Assembly: GCA_038496675.1 (NCBI GenBank)
Contig: CM076651.1
Span: forward strand, 25,746,148 to 25,810,147
From: Rachycentron canadum
Lineage: Eukaryota > Chordata > Actinopteri > Carangiformes > Rachycentridae
DNA length: 64,000 nt
Direction of reading: 5' to 3'
This document shows positions 24,721 through 35,024 of this stretch, piece by piece. The first letter of the stretch is position 1; each line of letters starts with the position of its first letter. Both the position numbers and the translations under genes were made by a program. The notes below the pieces were generated by a model. The model saw only the letters and a program-made list of their open reading frames with translations. It made no database searches and had not been told where the DNA came from.

Positions 24721-25440
24721 ACAACACATGCACAAAAGGGGGAACGACAACTCCTTCGTTAAAGTCAGAGCATGCATTTTGAGAAACTGAGAAAGATGAA
24801 TACTCGGCCTCAGCCTATCGCCAGTGTTACCCTGTCTTCTGTTACCCGTCGATTCTATGACCTGTGGCAACCTAGCTCCCTAGTTACCTATACTTTATGC
24901 CCTAGGAAGGATGGATTCACTGAGACTGAGACAGATCCACCGATGGGAGACTGTAAAAAGGCACCAGGCTTGAAGCAATCAAAGAATAAGTGATTGACTG
25001 AAAACTGACTTTTGGTTTAGTTAAAGTTTAGTTAAAGCCCTCCATGGAGCCCTACAGCCTGATGTCAGCAGAAAGGTTGTTCCAGGGATTTGGGAAACAA
25101 TAGGAAAAGGCTCAGCAGTCTGCTGACTTACCTTTTTAACCCCAAGGATAGTCAGGAGCCCTGTGTTTTCAGAGTGAATAGCACAGGCTGGGGTGTAAGG
25201 TTTAAATTATGAAGGGGTCTGCCCTCTTATGATTGTTTATCAGAGGCACTTTCTGATCTGACTTGGACAGAAAGCCAATGAGTGGATGATTTTTTTTGTA
25301 ACGTGTTCACATTTCCTGACTTTGGTTAAAATTCTAGCTGTAGCTCAACCACTGGAAGACTTGTGTTGGGGGGAAAACACAAGGTTACAATAATCCGGGT
25401 CTGTCTGATGTAGCAACAATTGTGTCTGAAAGAGACTGGA
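24721..25440 (+). repeat. Possible LINE-associated or other dispersed repeat
   Basis: The sequence downstream of the reverse transcriptase pieces (for example GTTGTTCCAGGGATTTGGG and ATTATGAAGGGGTCTGCCC) has the feel of a dispersed repeat, possibly part of the same insertion. No diagnostic motif was found, so the call is tentative. Confidence 0.3.
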
Positions 25441-25653
25441 GCTGACAGGTGGCACATGGTGAGTGCTGACTGACACCGAGCTCCGGCCCTGCCACAGAAA
25501 ACTTAAGATGTTAACGTTGGGGGTAAGCAGTCGCTTTTTTTTGGCAACAATTTAAAAAAACAAAAAAACAAAACAGCATTATCACCTTTTGGCTTGGTTT
25601 TCAAGTTATAGAAAATCTGGCAGCAGACTTTGACCAATCACAGGTCTTTTCGT

Positions 25654-25678
25654 AGAGAGAGAGAGAGAGAGAGAGAGA
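25654..25678. repeat. (AG)n microsatellite
   Basis: About 12 AG units without interruption; all-purine, so triplex formation is possible in principle. Confidence 0.95.
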
Positions 25679-27830
25679 TCCAATGCGTTGCAGTGGATGG
25701 TTTTGTTGGTGCATTTACCATGAAAGCGGGTGATAAGTGTCTATGTTGAATGTTGCTAATAGTTTAGCCTAATGCTAACCATAACCAAGAACTCACGGAT
25801 GCAGCTGTGTGGCTTGTGTTGTGTTGTGTGTGTAGGAAGCTGGTGTGTATACCTGTGATGGAGAGGGGGAGAGCTTTCTTTTTCTCTCTAGATTTCTGCT
25901 TAAACCAGCTTTAATACATCTGATAAATCTCCCACTCCATTAAAGCTATAGGCAGCTAGAGCCTTGTTAATTTCTGTGCTAACACATGAGTGCTCTAATT
26001 TAAATCCAAATTATTTTCTTTTTCACTCATCAGGCGTAATTTCCCTGCTTTGCTCAGAATATTAACCATTTTCTAACCTTGCCCCTGAAGCATTGCATTC
26101 TGCCGCATATACGATTATGAGTGATGGACAAAGGTTGCTGGGCTGAGTTTGTCATGCAGACCAAATATCAGAAACCATATTTCTAACCAGCATTTACTCT
26201 GAATTCAGGACTGTCCTCTGTGACCAGCACATGAAAGGAATCTATTTGATAAATTCCCTTTGATAATGTCCTTCGCAAGTCACACTGGAGCCAGTTGCAG
26301 TCATCAGATACTGAGAGCCCGGTACACAGTTTGCATTGTGCATTGTGTTCAGTACAATGTACAATGCACTCGACAACAAATACTAACTATTTATTGATAT
26401 AAACACTGGGCTCATGAGTACATTTGGAATCAGATGAGTTTTCCCTTTATCCTCATTTAAATGATAATTGCATCTGGCCCCTCTGTATGACAGGGTTTTC
26501 TCACCTTCGATCGCTGCTCAAAACGGTCGCCTTCAGACAGCACATCACACACGCTGGTTTGGCCTCTCGCGTCCGTGGACCAACTGAAAAGTCCTCAGCT
26601 CCGTCAGCGCCCGGCAGCTGGTGCTGAGCGTCACCTGGAGGCAGCAGTACTCACAGGTCATTAATATACTTGAAGAACTGGTTTAGTTGTTTTTTTTTTT
26701 TCTTCTAAAGATGTGTTTAATGTACAAAGACGAGCACATATCTCAATCTCTTTGATGAAGGCAGATACAGAGATTCCACTGCAGAGCTAAAATGCCACAG
26801 CTAAGCCCAAAGAACAGAGCACAGTACCATACTAACATTAGCCAAGATCGGGGGTTCAGTCTGCTTTTGGGCCACTTGTGCTGAAAGTATATGCACCTAT
26901 GATGCGTGGCACTCTGGGTAAAAGCAGCCATCAGATGGCATATTATTAGTTTCACCTATTAGACCCATTTCCGTCATGAATAGGAAATACCACTGGATCA
27001 AAGACAGGATATACTGTAGTGGAACTATTTAATCCATGGAAGTGAGACAGGGATTGTGCTAATGGATATTTAGGAGCACTCGTAGTATTTTGGTACACTC
27101 AGTACACAGTCTGATAATACTGTAATGCACACCAAATATATAGACGTGGCCCGATTAAAGCCTTCACCATAACGTGGAATTACATTTCTGCTGAGCACCT
27201 CTCTCCAAGCACTTGACTGTCACACTGTCTCCTGTTTAAATGCACCAACCTGATTTTAAGATCTGTGATTGATCACAATGGAGAATGGTCTATATATAAA
27301 TAACCATCTTCTCTGTGACAGATTCAAATGCAGGGAAATGATGAAAGGTTTCACCGTGTTGGTTACACTTCACAGATAATGTGGGGCTGTTGCGTCTATT
27401 TTTGACTCACTGTTACTGTTTAAAGGGTGTCATGGCTTTCTTTTATGTCTACTTGGTGAGTGAAAAGCGTCCAGCAAAGAGAAAGATGTTAATGAAACTG
27501 AAAGGGAGAAACATAAATTCGTCCAGATTTACCACAGAAACATGGAAGCAGTTTCCTCTCTGATTTGTCTAACTACCCATCGGTCCATCTTATCTCACCG
27601 AAAGATAAATGAATGTTAAATTACCAAAAGTGGATTTTGTCAGTGGTAACAGTACGTTGTTGTCACTGCACCCGCAGATGACATTTGCCGTCTATTTTAC
27701 CTTTTCCCACTCAAAGCGAGGAAGAAAGGGTGGGGGAAGGGGAAGGTATTAATTTGAAATGAGGGCGACCTCAACACCTCCATTATCACAGAATTTGTTT
27801 TGGTGTTTTAATACTTACACAGTGGTAAAT
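25679..27830. other. Repeat-poor non-coding stretch
   Basis: No gene was recognised. The part at 25960-26300 (CAGGCGTAATTTCCCTGCTT, GATTATGAGTGATGGAC) is non-repetitive and could be a conserved non-coding element. Confidence 0.4.
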
Positions 27831-28020
27831 TCAAAATTAATTATGCATGAATTTGATGCATAAATTATGGGCTGAGACATGGTGATGCAAAACCCAGATG
27901 AAAATGGAAATCGCAGGCTATCAAAGGACAATGTCAGAAATCTTTCACTCTGTGCAGAAGATGGGAAAATAAATGTTTATTTTCGGGTCACTGGGAATGT
28001 TAATTAGAATAGCTTTGTGT
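27831..28020. promoter_or_regulatory. Candidate regulatory element with TTATGCAT inverted pair
   Basis: TTATGCAT (27841-27848) and ATGCATAA (27856-27863) form a perfect 8-bp inverted repeat with a 7-base spacer, inside AT-rich, non-repetitive sequence with several TAAT words. ATGCAT/ATGCAAA-type words are typical of POU and homeodomain binding. Enhancer function is inference only; conservation in other fish would be needed to support it. Confidence 0.25.
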
Positions 28021-30189
28021 TTTTTTTTTGTCTTTCTCCCAGGCATGAGCGGCGCCGGGCTCGCTGAATGGGCCATCTCTGATGCATTGTAAATGACGGC
28101 TCGTCAACTTAAAGGACATTTTCAATGACAGGTTGTCTGTACCTCTGAAGATCATATCCTAGGACCCGATGGCCCTCAAGGAGAAGTGGGTGCAGCACAC
28201 CACACACTTACTGGTGTAACTAATTGGATATATAGAGATCATGCTTTAATGGTGCTGTGGTGCATTTAAAGCTATGAATACACAAGGTATAGCCGTTAGC
28301 AGTGCCATAGATTATGTTCTACATGTTAAGCTGCTAATGCACAAAATTTTAAATTAGGAAGAGGAAAATGAATCACATGGCCCTTTGCAGATGGTAACGT
28401 TGGCCATAGCTAACGCCTTCATGCATAGTGAATGACTGTATGGCTCCATATTGTGCGTGTGGCCCTAAATGGCAGCTTTATTTCGGTTTCCATCAGAGGC
28501 TCTGATTGCAGCCATAACCTCTCGACGAGAACCTGAGTATTGCGCTTTCTCTCTGTTTGTCAAATGAAATGCACGTTTGGGACCTGACAAACTGCTCACA
28601 GCAGCGTTCTCACTAAACACGATGGTAATCAGCGGCGTGGGTTTCTCCCGCCACGGCTTTCGCTTTTGTCCTGCACCTGTAAAGACATGGCGCACCACAC
28701 CCCGGTTCTCCCTAACAGGATAAAGTGAGCGTGAGTGCGTGCGTGCGTGTGTTTACTCTGTGTGCAGGACTGTAAACATGATTCACCGCAGGGGTCTGAT
28801 TGTATCTCTGCTGCAGTACAAAGCCGACAAAAGTCTTGTGCTTCTGCTTGCAGTGGCAGGTTAAAGCGCATGGACACTTTGTATTTTGCCCTGCATTTGT
28901 ACGGGTGAATGCAAGCAAGGTCTTTACATGGTTGGTTAGTCTAGTATACATGTAGAGAATGATTTATCGAAGTCTGGAGCTTCAGTTAGCCTTCCTAAAC
29001 CTCTGCTTCCTTCCATAGCCTCTGTGAGGTCAAGTGTTTAGATGCAATGTTCCTCCAGCAACTGCTGGGCTCAATAATATGGAGCGTGTTGTGTTTGGAG
29101 TACGCCTGCAGATTCACCATCTGTTTCATATCTGCCACTCTGTTGAAAGCATTAAATAGGCTGATTATAGACATTATCCGTAAGTGCCACCCATTGTGAC
29201 AGCAGATGTGAATCGCTCCAGCAATGGTCGTGTCCTTTTTGGCAAAAATCAAGCGGTACAGCGTCGCTTCGTTCATTGGGAAAACCATTATATTCTGCAG
29301 TTGTATGTCTGTGAATATAAACACTCCTAAGTCATTATTTGGAGCATGCATTGACCAAACAGGTGAAAAATAAAAGCAGAAAACAATTGTTAAGCAGTTA
29401 TTATAACCTCTGACTATAAAGCAGACAGAACACCTGTCATTCTGACTTTTAAAGTCAATCGAAAAAACAACGAAAGAAAAAAAAAAAACCCATCATAGTG
29501 TCTATCTCCAGCCTTTTCAATGGTGAACATCGATTCAGCCACCTATCCCTTTCCAGACACCTTCAGCTAATTAGGCCCTCAAAGTACAGCAGGAGAGGAG
29601 TATCTGACAATTAATTCCACTACTGTGCTGCTATGGCATTTAGTTTTCAGCCTGTTCCATTGTTAGGTATTGACTAAATGCTACACGGGAATCGATCCCC
29701 CTCGACCATTAGCATGCCTGTGATTCTCATTTCATAATGCTGCTTATATTGTGTTTGTAGTCAAAACGCTCACACGACTGCTGTTGTCAGGGCAGATGAA
29801 ATGATGATGATGTGTCGGCGCCGCTGGCCCATTAAGTGTCTTTTAGACATCGAAGACTCCCGCGACGGCGCCTCTCTTTATTGGTAATGAGTGAAGCCAC
29901 TGTCACACATTGTTTTTCAGATGCTGTCCCTGTGTCTCCAATGAAGTGGCAGGATGCCAGACAGTTTACTGATTTCTAAGTAAAGACAAACACAACGAAT
30001 AGTTAGTGCCACTCTGACCATTTGCATTCATTATATTTTTCTCCTATATCTCCACATTAACTGATTTCCCTTTAAGTCAGACTGACGCAAATGCTTCATG
30101 AAACCTTAGCATGAAGATACTTGAACTTGTAAAGTATATTCCCTGTGGTTTAAAGGGAATTTTATGTGGAACTATTTCTAACCTAACCT
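28021..30189. other. Repeat-poor non-coding stretch with candidate conserved elements
   Basis: No gene was established. A 118-codon minus-strand frame at 28995-29351 has an ordinary protein-like composition, and the plus strand around 29110-29170 is also open and ends at a donor-like GTAAGTGCC. Neither matches a family. Two GGCGCC words at 29817-29822 and 29867-29872 bracket a CpG-containing segment in otherwise AT-rich DNA. The absence of recognisable transposons over about 2 kb is notable for this window. Confidence 0.35.
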
Positions 30190-30297
30190 TCTCCTCCAAA
30201 TATGGTTTCTATTGGTTTCTAAAAAAACAAGATGGACGACAAACAAATTACAAACTGGAGGCTTCAAAACAGCAGCTCACAGACGATGGGTTTATAC
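30190..30297 (+). repeat. Dispersed family A, copy C (tail only)
   Basis: It matches the tail part of the family: TCTCCTCCAAATATGGTTTC, then AAACAAGATGGACGACAAAC, ACTGGAGGCTTCAAAACAGC and AGCTCACAGACGATGGG. The same words occur reversed in copy D (55841-56170) and in part in copy A. The core with the GGGGGCGACTCC phrase is absent. Confidence 0.7.
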
Positions 30298-31748
30298 ACT
30301 AAACCTTGTGGTTCAGATATAGGGATATTGTTATTTCTACACATATGTATGACATATATGCATACAGGGAAATTAAAAGTGTTTCTTCACAGACCTCAGT
30401 ATAGGACGGACATGTCAGATACTGCCGTACTGAGTCACATGACTTATGTAGCTAATGTTGCATATTCTGGATTCATGGTTTGTAGGAATGGATGGCAAAT
30501 GATTTTTCATTGATCTATAAATTAATCTGCACCTGTATCCAGAGATCACCACCAGCACTCGTATAATCACACGTATTCATAGTGTCTGTCTCTCTACCTT
30601 TGTTGGTATGCATACATAATGCTGTCTTTGCTACCATTACACACACACAGATGCGCATAAACAACTCACGGCCAATTATTCTGTCTTTAATTATTTTGCA
30701 TACTGCCCTTTATGGTGATTACTGTGACCTTTCCCTCCAGAGCATCTCCTCCACTCTGCTTGTGCCAGCCCACCATCTTGGAGGCTTTTAGCCCTCATGT
30801 TTCAACTGCGTTCCCAGAAAGCCGGCCCCCATAATTGACCGGGTGAAAGACTGAGACCAATTAAAAGTATTTTACCCAGCACTTAAGGTTGACAGGAGCT
30901 GGCGCTCTCAGCTCAGCAAATGCCATTTTAACAGCAAATTCATGAATGTGTAATTGTTGCGCTAATGAACCTGATGGTATGAGTGTTGTAATAGAGGGAC
31001 CCCCCACCTGGGCCACCACATGAACACATACAGACACACACTAGACACAGCCATTTCTGCAGTTTTTATTCATTAGACCTGTTTTTTTATTATTTTTTTT
31101 TTGGATTGTAAAACAATCAAACTGACTTTTCTGAGATCCTTAGACAACATTTCATTATAATTTCTCTCTAGATGACAAAATCAGCAGAAAGACAATTCTA
31201 AAAAACCCAATGTATAAAAAAGACACTGTGCACATACATGCACATTAGTACATACATGCACTGTGTCATGGGAATGGGTTTCTTTTTTTTTTTTATCATT
31301 GTGGTCTCTGTTTTATATTAGGATACAATAAATTCAGAGAGCTGCAACAAAAGTGATAATTTGCTTCAGCCCTCCCCTCCTGTCAAACCTTCCGTTATCT
31401 CATGGCACAGTTATATACAGTTTCCAATGATAATGACATATTTGTATCTTTTTCAAACAGAGGAATACAAAAGCAGACTTCTTCTGTCTGGTCTGTGGCT
31501 GTTGATTTTACTGGGTGACATAACTCTCACTGGAAGTTTTTATCAGCTGAAGCTCGAAAATCTGTCTCAGACGGACTTTTCAATGTTTCGTGACCCACTT
31601 TCAAAAAGAATCCTGTATCAGGAGTTTTAAAATATGTATTTGATGGTGTATTGTGGATAGGGCCTGAGGTTAAAGCTGCATGTGCTAGGCAAATAGAGTG
31701 GTTCGGGTTATTAGCAAACTAATATAGTTGTGTATCTCTGTGTGCCAT
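30298..31748. other. Repeat-poor non-coding stretch
   Basis: No gene was recognised. The part at 30800-30970 (CCGGCCCCCATAATTGACCG, GCGCTAATGAACCTGATGG) is a further candidate conserved non-coding element. Oligo(T) runs lie near 31084-31102 and 31283-31295. Confidence 0.4.
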
Positions 31749-31858
31749 CACCGACTGGCGACCTGTTATGGGTGCACTCTGCCTTTCAACCAACCTCAGC
31801 GGAGATTGAAGATGACCTTCAGTCATAAGCTGCTCCGGCTAATGGATGGATGGAGGAA
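31749..31858 (+). repeat. SINE/LINE-tail family fragment (forward)
   Basis: CCGACTGGCGACCTGTTATG, GGGTGCACTCTGCCTTTCAA, CAGCGGAGATTGAAGATGA and the end ATGGATGGATGGAGG correspond, with substitutions, to the reverse complement of the fragment at 5731-5870. It is an old 5'-truncated copy ending in the GGAT-rich tail. Confidence 0.65.
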
Positions 31859-31915
31859 TAGATACTGTGGTCGCTGACATTGTGTTTTCATTTATTACTG
31901 TGACTCTTATTTTAG

Positions 31916-31954
31916 GACAAACCAATGTGTCTGTGAACACAATGCTACCTCTGG
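31916..31954 (+). CDS. Candidate 39-bp exon with laminin-EGF-like cysteine pattern
   Basis: A T-rich acceptor (TGACTCTTATTTTAG ending at 31915) precedes the segment and a strong donor (GG then GTAAGT, from 31955) follows it. Read with one base left over at the start and two at the end, it encodes TNQCVCEHNATS plus a split glycine codon. C-x-C-x-H-N-x-x-(x)-G is the pattern of the second half of laminin-type EGF modules. Length 39 with equal phase at both ends means it could be included or skipped without shifting frame. Against this: no partner exon was found in the window, the peptide is short, and the segment lies between two retroposon fragments. Confidence 0.2.
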
Positions 31955-32007
31955 GTAAGTTGTAGTTGCAGTGTAGGTTACCCAAATTCAGTTAACCACA
32001 TGACAGG

Positions 32008-32214
32008 CCTGGGGGGGGCGCACTGGGGCAGTGGTCACCTCACAGCACGAGGGTTCTGGGTTTGAAATCCAGGACTTGGGCTTTGCCCCTAGGTGTGAAT
32101 GCGAGTGCGATTGTTGTTTATCTCTACATGTCGGCCCTGCAGTAGACCTGTCCAGTGTGCCCCTCCCCTCTGACCCCCGCATGGACAAGCGGTACGGGAT
32201 AATTGCTCAATGGA
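32008..32214 (+). repeat. tRNA-headed SINE-like copy of the same family
   Basis: The left part holds a near-consensus RNA polymerase III A box, TGGGGCAGTGG (32024-32034), and a B-box-like GGTTTGAAATCC (32059-32070) at tRNA-like spacing. Then come AGGTGTGAATGCGAGTGCGA, TGTCGGCCCTGCAGTAGACC, TGTCCAGTGTGCCCC and the end GACAAGCGGTACGGG. The right half is the same kind of sequence as the fragments at 5731-5870 and 31749-31858. A middle portion expected between B box and tail seems deleted. It is decayed and probably inactive. Confidence 0.7.
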
Positions 32215-34200
32215 TTTTTTTATACCCGCCTGTGAAAAGGCTGCTTCATCCCCTTTTCCCTCAGCCCTGTTAACCCACATTATCACTGCTGTGTGTTATA
32301 TCATCAGTGTTTCCAGTTTTCCATTAATTTCTCAGGAATTGGATCATTCAATACATTGGTTGTGGTTTCCCCATGTTCACAGCTTTGTTATCTGTTGGAA
32401 AGGTCAGCCTTCTTAGTATGTTTTCAGTTGTTCTATGGGTCAGTGGGGGTGGATTCTCTCTCTCAGGGAGGGGGGGGGACGGGTCATTAGCTCCTCTCAG
32501 CAGAGGGGGTGTAGTGAGATCGGTGAAACTCTTCTCAAGGAAAGTACATTTGGCTAAATTTTGGCCTACGAATAATTGTGTCCTCAGCTACTATTGGCAG
32601 CAGTACAAACTTGGTGTTTACAATTGTGTGGTGTCCTGTATGTTTGTTTTGTGTGTCGCTCCCCTCTTAGGTGCTGCGGAGGTTCAGAGGTCAACAGGGA
32701 GGAGAGTAGGTGTTTGCTTGCTGTGAGTCTGGAGTGTTTTTGGCTGCTATGGCTCAAGTTATGTTTTTGTTGCATTACCTTGTTCATTTTCCCTGTAATT
32801 ATTTTCGTAATAAATATGATTTTTTGGGCTCTGTTGTGCCAACCTGCTTTTTGGCAAAATCACTTGAAAGGTTTCCAGTGCCCAAACAACATTGTCTGCC
32901 TTTAATATGGGCTGTCAGCAACACACCAACAAAGTGTGCTGTTAGTTTATGTGCCTGTGGGCCTTGAAAGAGTTTGTAGTTAATGTATATCATATTATTA
33001 ATGAAAAAAAATATTCATTTATTTATTTATGGAGAAAGTTTTCTCTCTCATATCACTTTTTATTGCCAAAAAACCAAACAAACAAACATGTCCTCTTCTA
33101 GTTTCACTATATTTGTAAAACATTTGTGGCGATGTGGAAAACTTGCAGGCTCTTGCTCCTCCGGGATTCGCTTGAATTTGTATTAACTCTTACAAGGCAA
33201 AGATCAGAAATTCCCAGAGGAACTGATTCAGGTTTGTGTGATTTCATGTGCACAAGCGCTCTGTCAAAGGTCATGGCATTTGCATATGTTTGAAAAGGTG
33301 CTAAAGCTCACTTCCATGATTGAAACTCTAAATGAGACCTAATTTAAAATCACATTCAAATTAGCTTGAGCGTAGGTGTAGCTATGGATCATGCTGCTAG
33401 ATGCAGGGCAAATGGGTTCAACAGTGACAAGAACCCCAGTGCAGCGTTACAGTACTGCAACACATAAATACCCTACATAAACAAATGTCTCTTTACCCGC
33501 ACAACACGTTTTTACACGGTTGTGAGTATCATGATCTTCAAAGGAGCTGTTTGTAAGCTTTTATTGCTTCATTAGCAGCTATTTTCCTCCCAGACTAGAG
33601 GAAAACGCTGTGAGTTCAGCATCGGACTTCGTTCCTTTACTCACAAGAGCTGCCTGCACTGGTGGCGCTTCTATGTTCTGTTATTTCTTTTCCTTTACTT
33701 AGGTAAGCATGCTAACCAGCTAGCCCCGGCCCAGTAGGATGGTCTTGTCACTGTCACCCAGTCGCTGCGGCGCTGACTCTATAGTGAGGAAGCAGCACTG
33801 AAGGAGTATTATCACCTCGTGTCTTTGTAAACACAAGCTCTTGCTGAAACGTATTTGTAAGCTCCTTGTTAAAAGGTCCTTCCAATTATTTTTTATTCTT
33901 CAAAAACACGATGCCTACAAATTATCAGTGAAAACGGATCAGCTGTGTGTCCGGAAAGTCTACGCCTGCCTTTTTTCCTCTCTGTTCAGCTGTGTTGTCC
34001 CATCCTTGGGTTATTACACGGGTCTCCACCAGGCTTTGTTTGGCCTTCCACAAAGCTCCAGAGGCACCTAATGACTTTCATTATCAGATGGGGAAATTTA
34101 ATTTGAGCCGCACCGCTGTCAGAGATGAGTAGCCCGATACAGAGCCACGCTAGAGAAAATAAAAGAGTGAGTAATTACTCTTTAGGGGTGTGGGTGGGGT
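32215..34200. other. Anonymous non-coding stretch
   Basis: No gene was recognised. The 117-codon frame at 32373-32726 and the 109-codon frame at 32576-32905 overlap in different frames and match no family. G-rich runs lie at about 32465-32485. Confidence 0.45.
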
Positions 34201-34560
34201 GGCTGCAGTTTGTGGGTGACGAGAGCACAGCGGGTCGAGACACTGAGAGAAAGGGCGGGAGAGGGAAGGAGAGACACCAACCGTGGTTTATGAAAGAAAT
34301 CAATAGCGAGTTGCCACCGTCGGGTTATGAGATTTGAGTTGGGATCTGTTTCCTCATTGTGACCGGAGCAGTGGTCCGCGTTATTATCCACGAGGCCGCT
34401 AGACGGGTTAGCAAACAAAAGCCGAAGCCGGGTGAACGCAAGGCGCCGTTTGCGAGGACACAGGAGCGGGGCCAGATAAGTAATGTGTGATTAGGAGGGT
34501 ATTCAGTTGCGGGATTAGTGCCTTCTACCTCTTGACAAACACGCCTCCCCAAACGCAAAA
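34201..34560. promoter_or_regulatory. Local CpG-rich patch, candidate regulatory element
   Basis: I count roughly 20 CpG in 34201-34500, close to or above the number expected from base content, whereas neighbouring sequence is strongly CpG-depleted. It is not repetitive and has no convincing ORF. Words such as CACGAGGCCGCTAGACGGG and AAGGCGCCGTTTGCGAGG lie in it. It could be an unmethylated regulatory element, a distal promoter or a recent GC-rich insertion. Confidence 0.3.
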
Positions 34561-34871
34561 CAAACTTGATATGACTGGCTCATCTCTGAAACAGAGTGAG
34601 AAAATGACTGAAGAGAGAAATGATGGCAAAAGATAAATATTCATCAGTTTCATTTTCAATTTCCCAAACAGTTTGGTACATAAACGCTGCAGCTGTTTAT
34701 GTGAATACGTCTGCAAAAGCTACAAGATTAAAAAAAAAACGAATCGTCGCTCGTGAAAGATGCTGATAAAAATCGCTGTCTTTGCCTTGAGACCCGCGGT
34801 CAAAGCAGAAGCTGTGACATTGTCTTACTCAGATCACTCACAGCTGACTTCGGCGGCTGAAAAGTGAAACC

Positions 34872-35024
34872 CTAGCACCAACACTGAAGAAGACAAGAGG
34901 GCCGGAGTATATGGAGATCCTCTCTCTGGTCTGCCTCTGCCAGCTCCGCTCCCTGCTTGTTCAGCATTCGTAATTCTCCCATCTGTCTCCGCAGGTCTCT
35001 CCAGTCGTAGAGATGCCTGCTCTG
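34872..35024 (-). CDS. Weak candidate exon on the minus strand
   Basis: On the minus strand an acceptor-like CTGATGCTTTGCAG precedes a frame reading QSRHLYDWRDLRRQMGE and then LRMLNKQGAELAEADQRE. It has a charged, helix-like composition and G/C-rich third positions, and continues to a stop at 34872. No clear donor was found, and the protein is not recognised. The frame stays open upstream to 35204, which weakens the case that the splice acceptor is meaningful. Confidence 0.15.
   Translation of the reverse strand, partial: QSRHLYDWRDLRRQMGELRMLNKQGAELAEADQREDLHILRPSCLLQCWC

Noticed and set aside
28712..28877. Frames rich in His/Thr/Ala (HTHARTHAH type)
   Set aside because: Arise from GTGCGTGCGTG-type simple sequence near 28730-28755.
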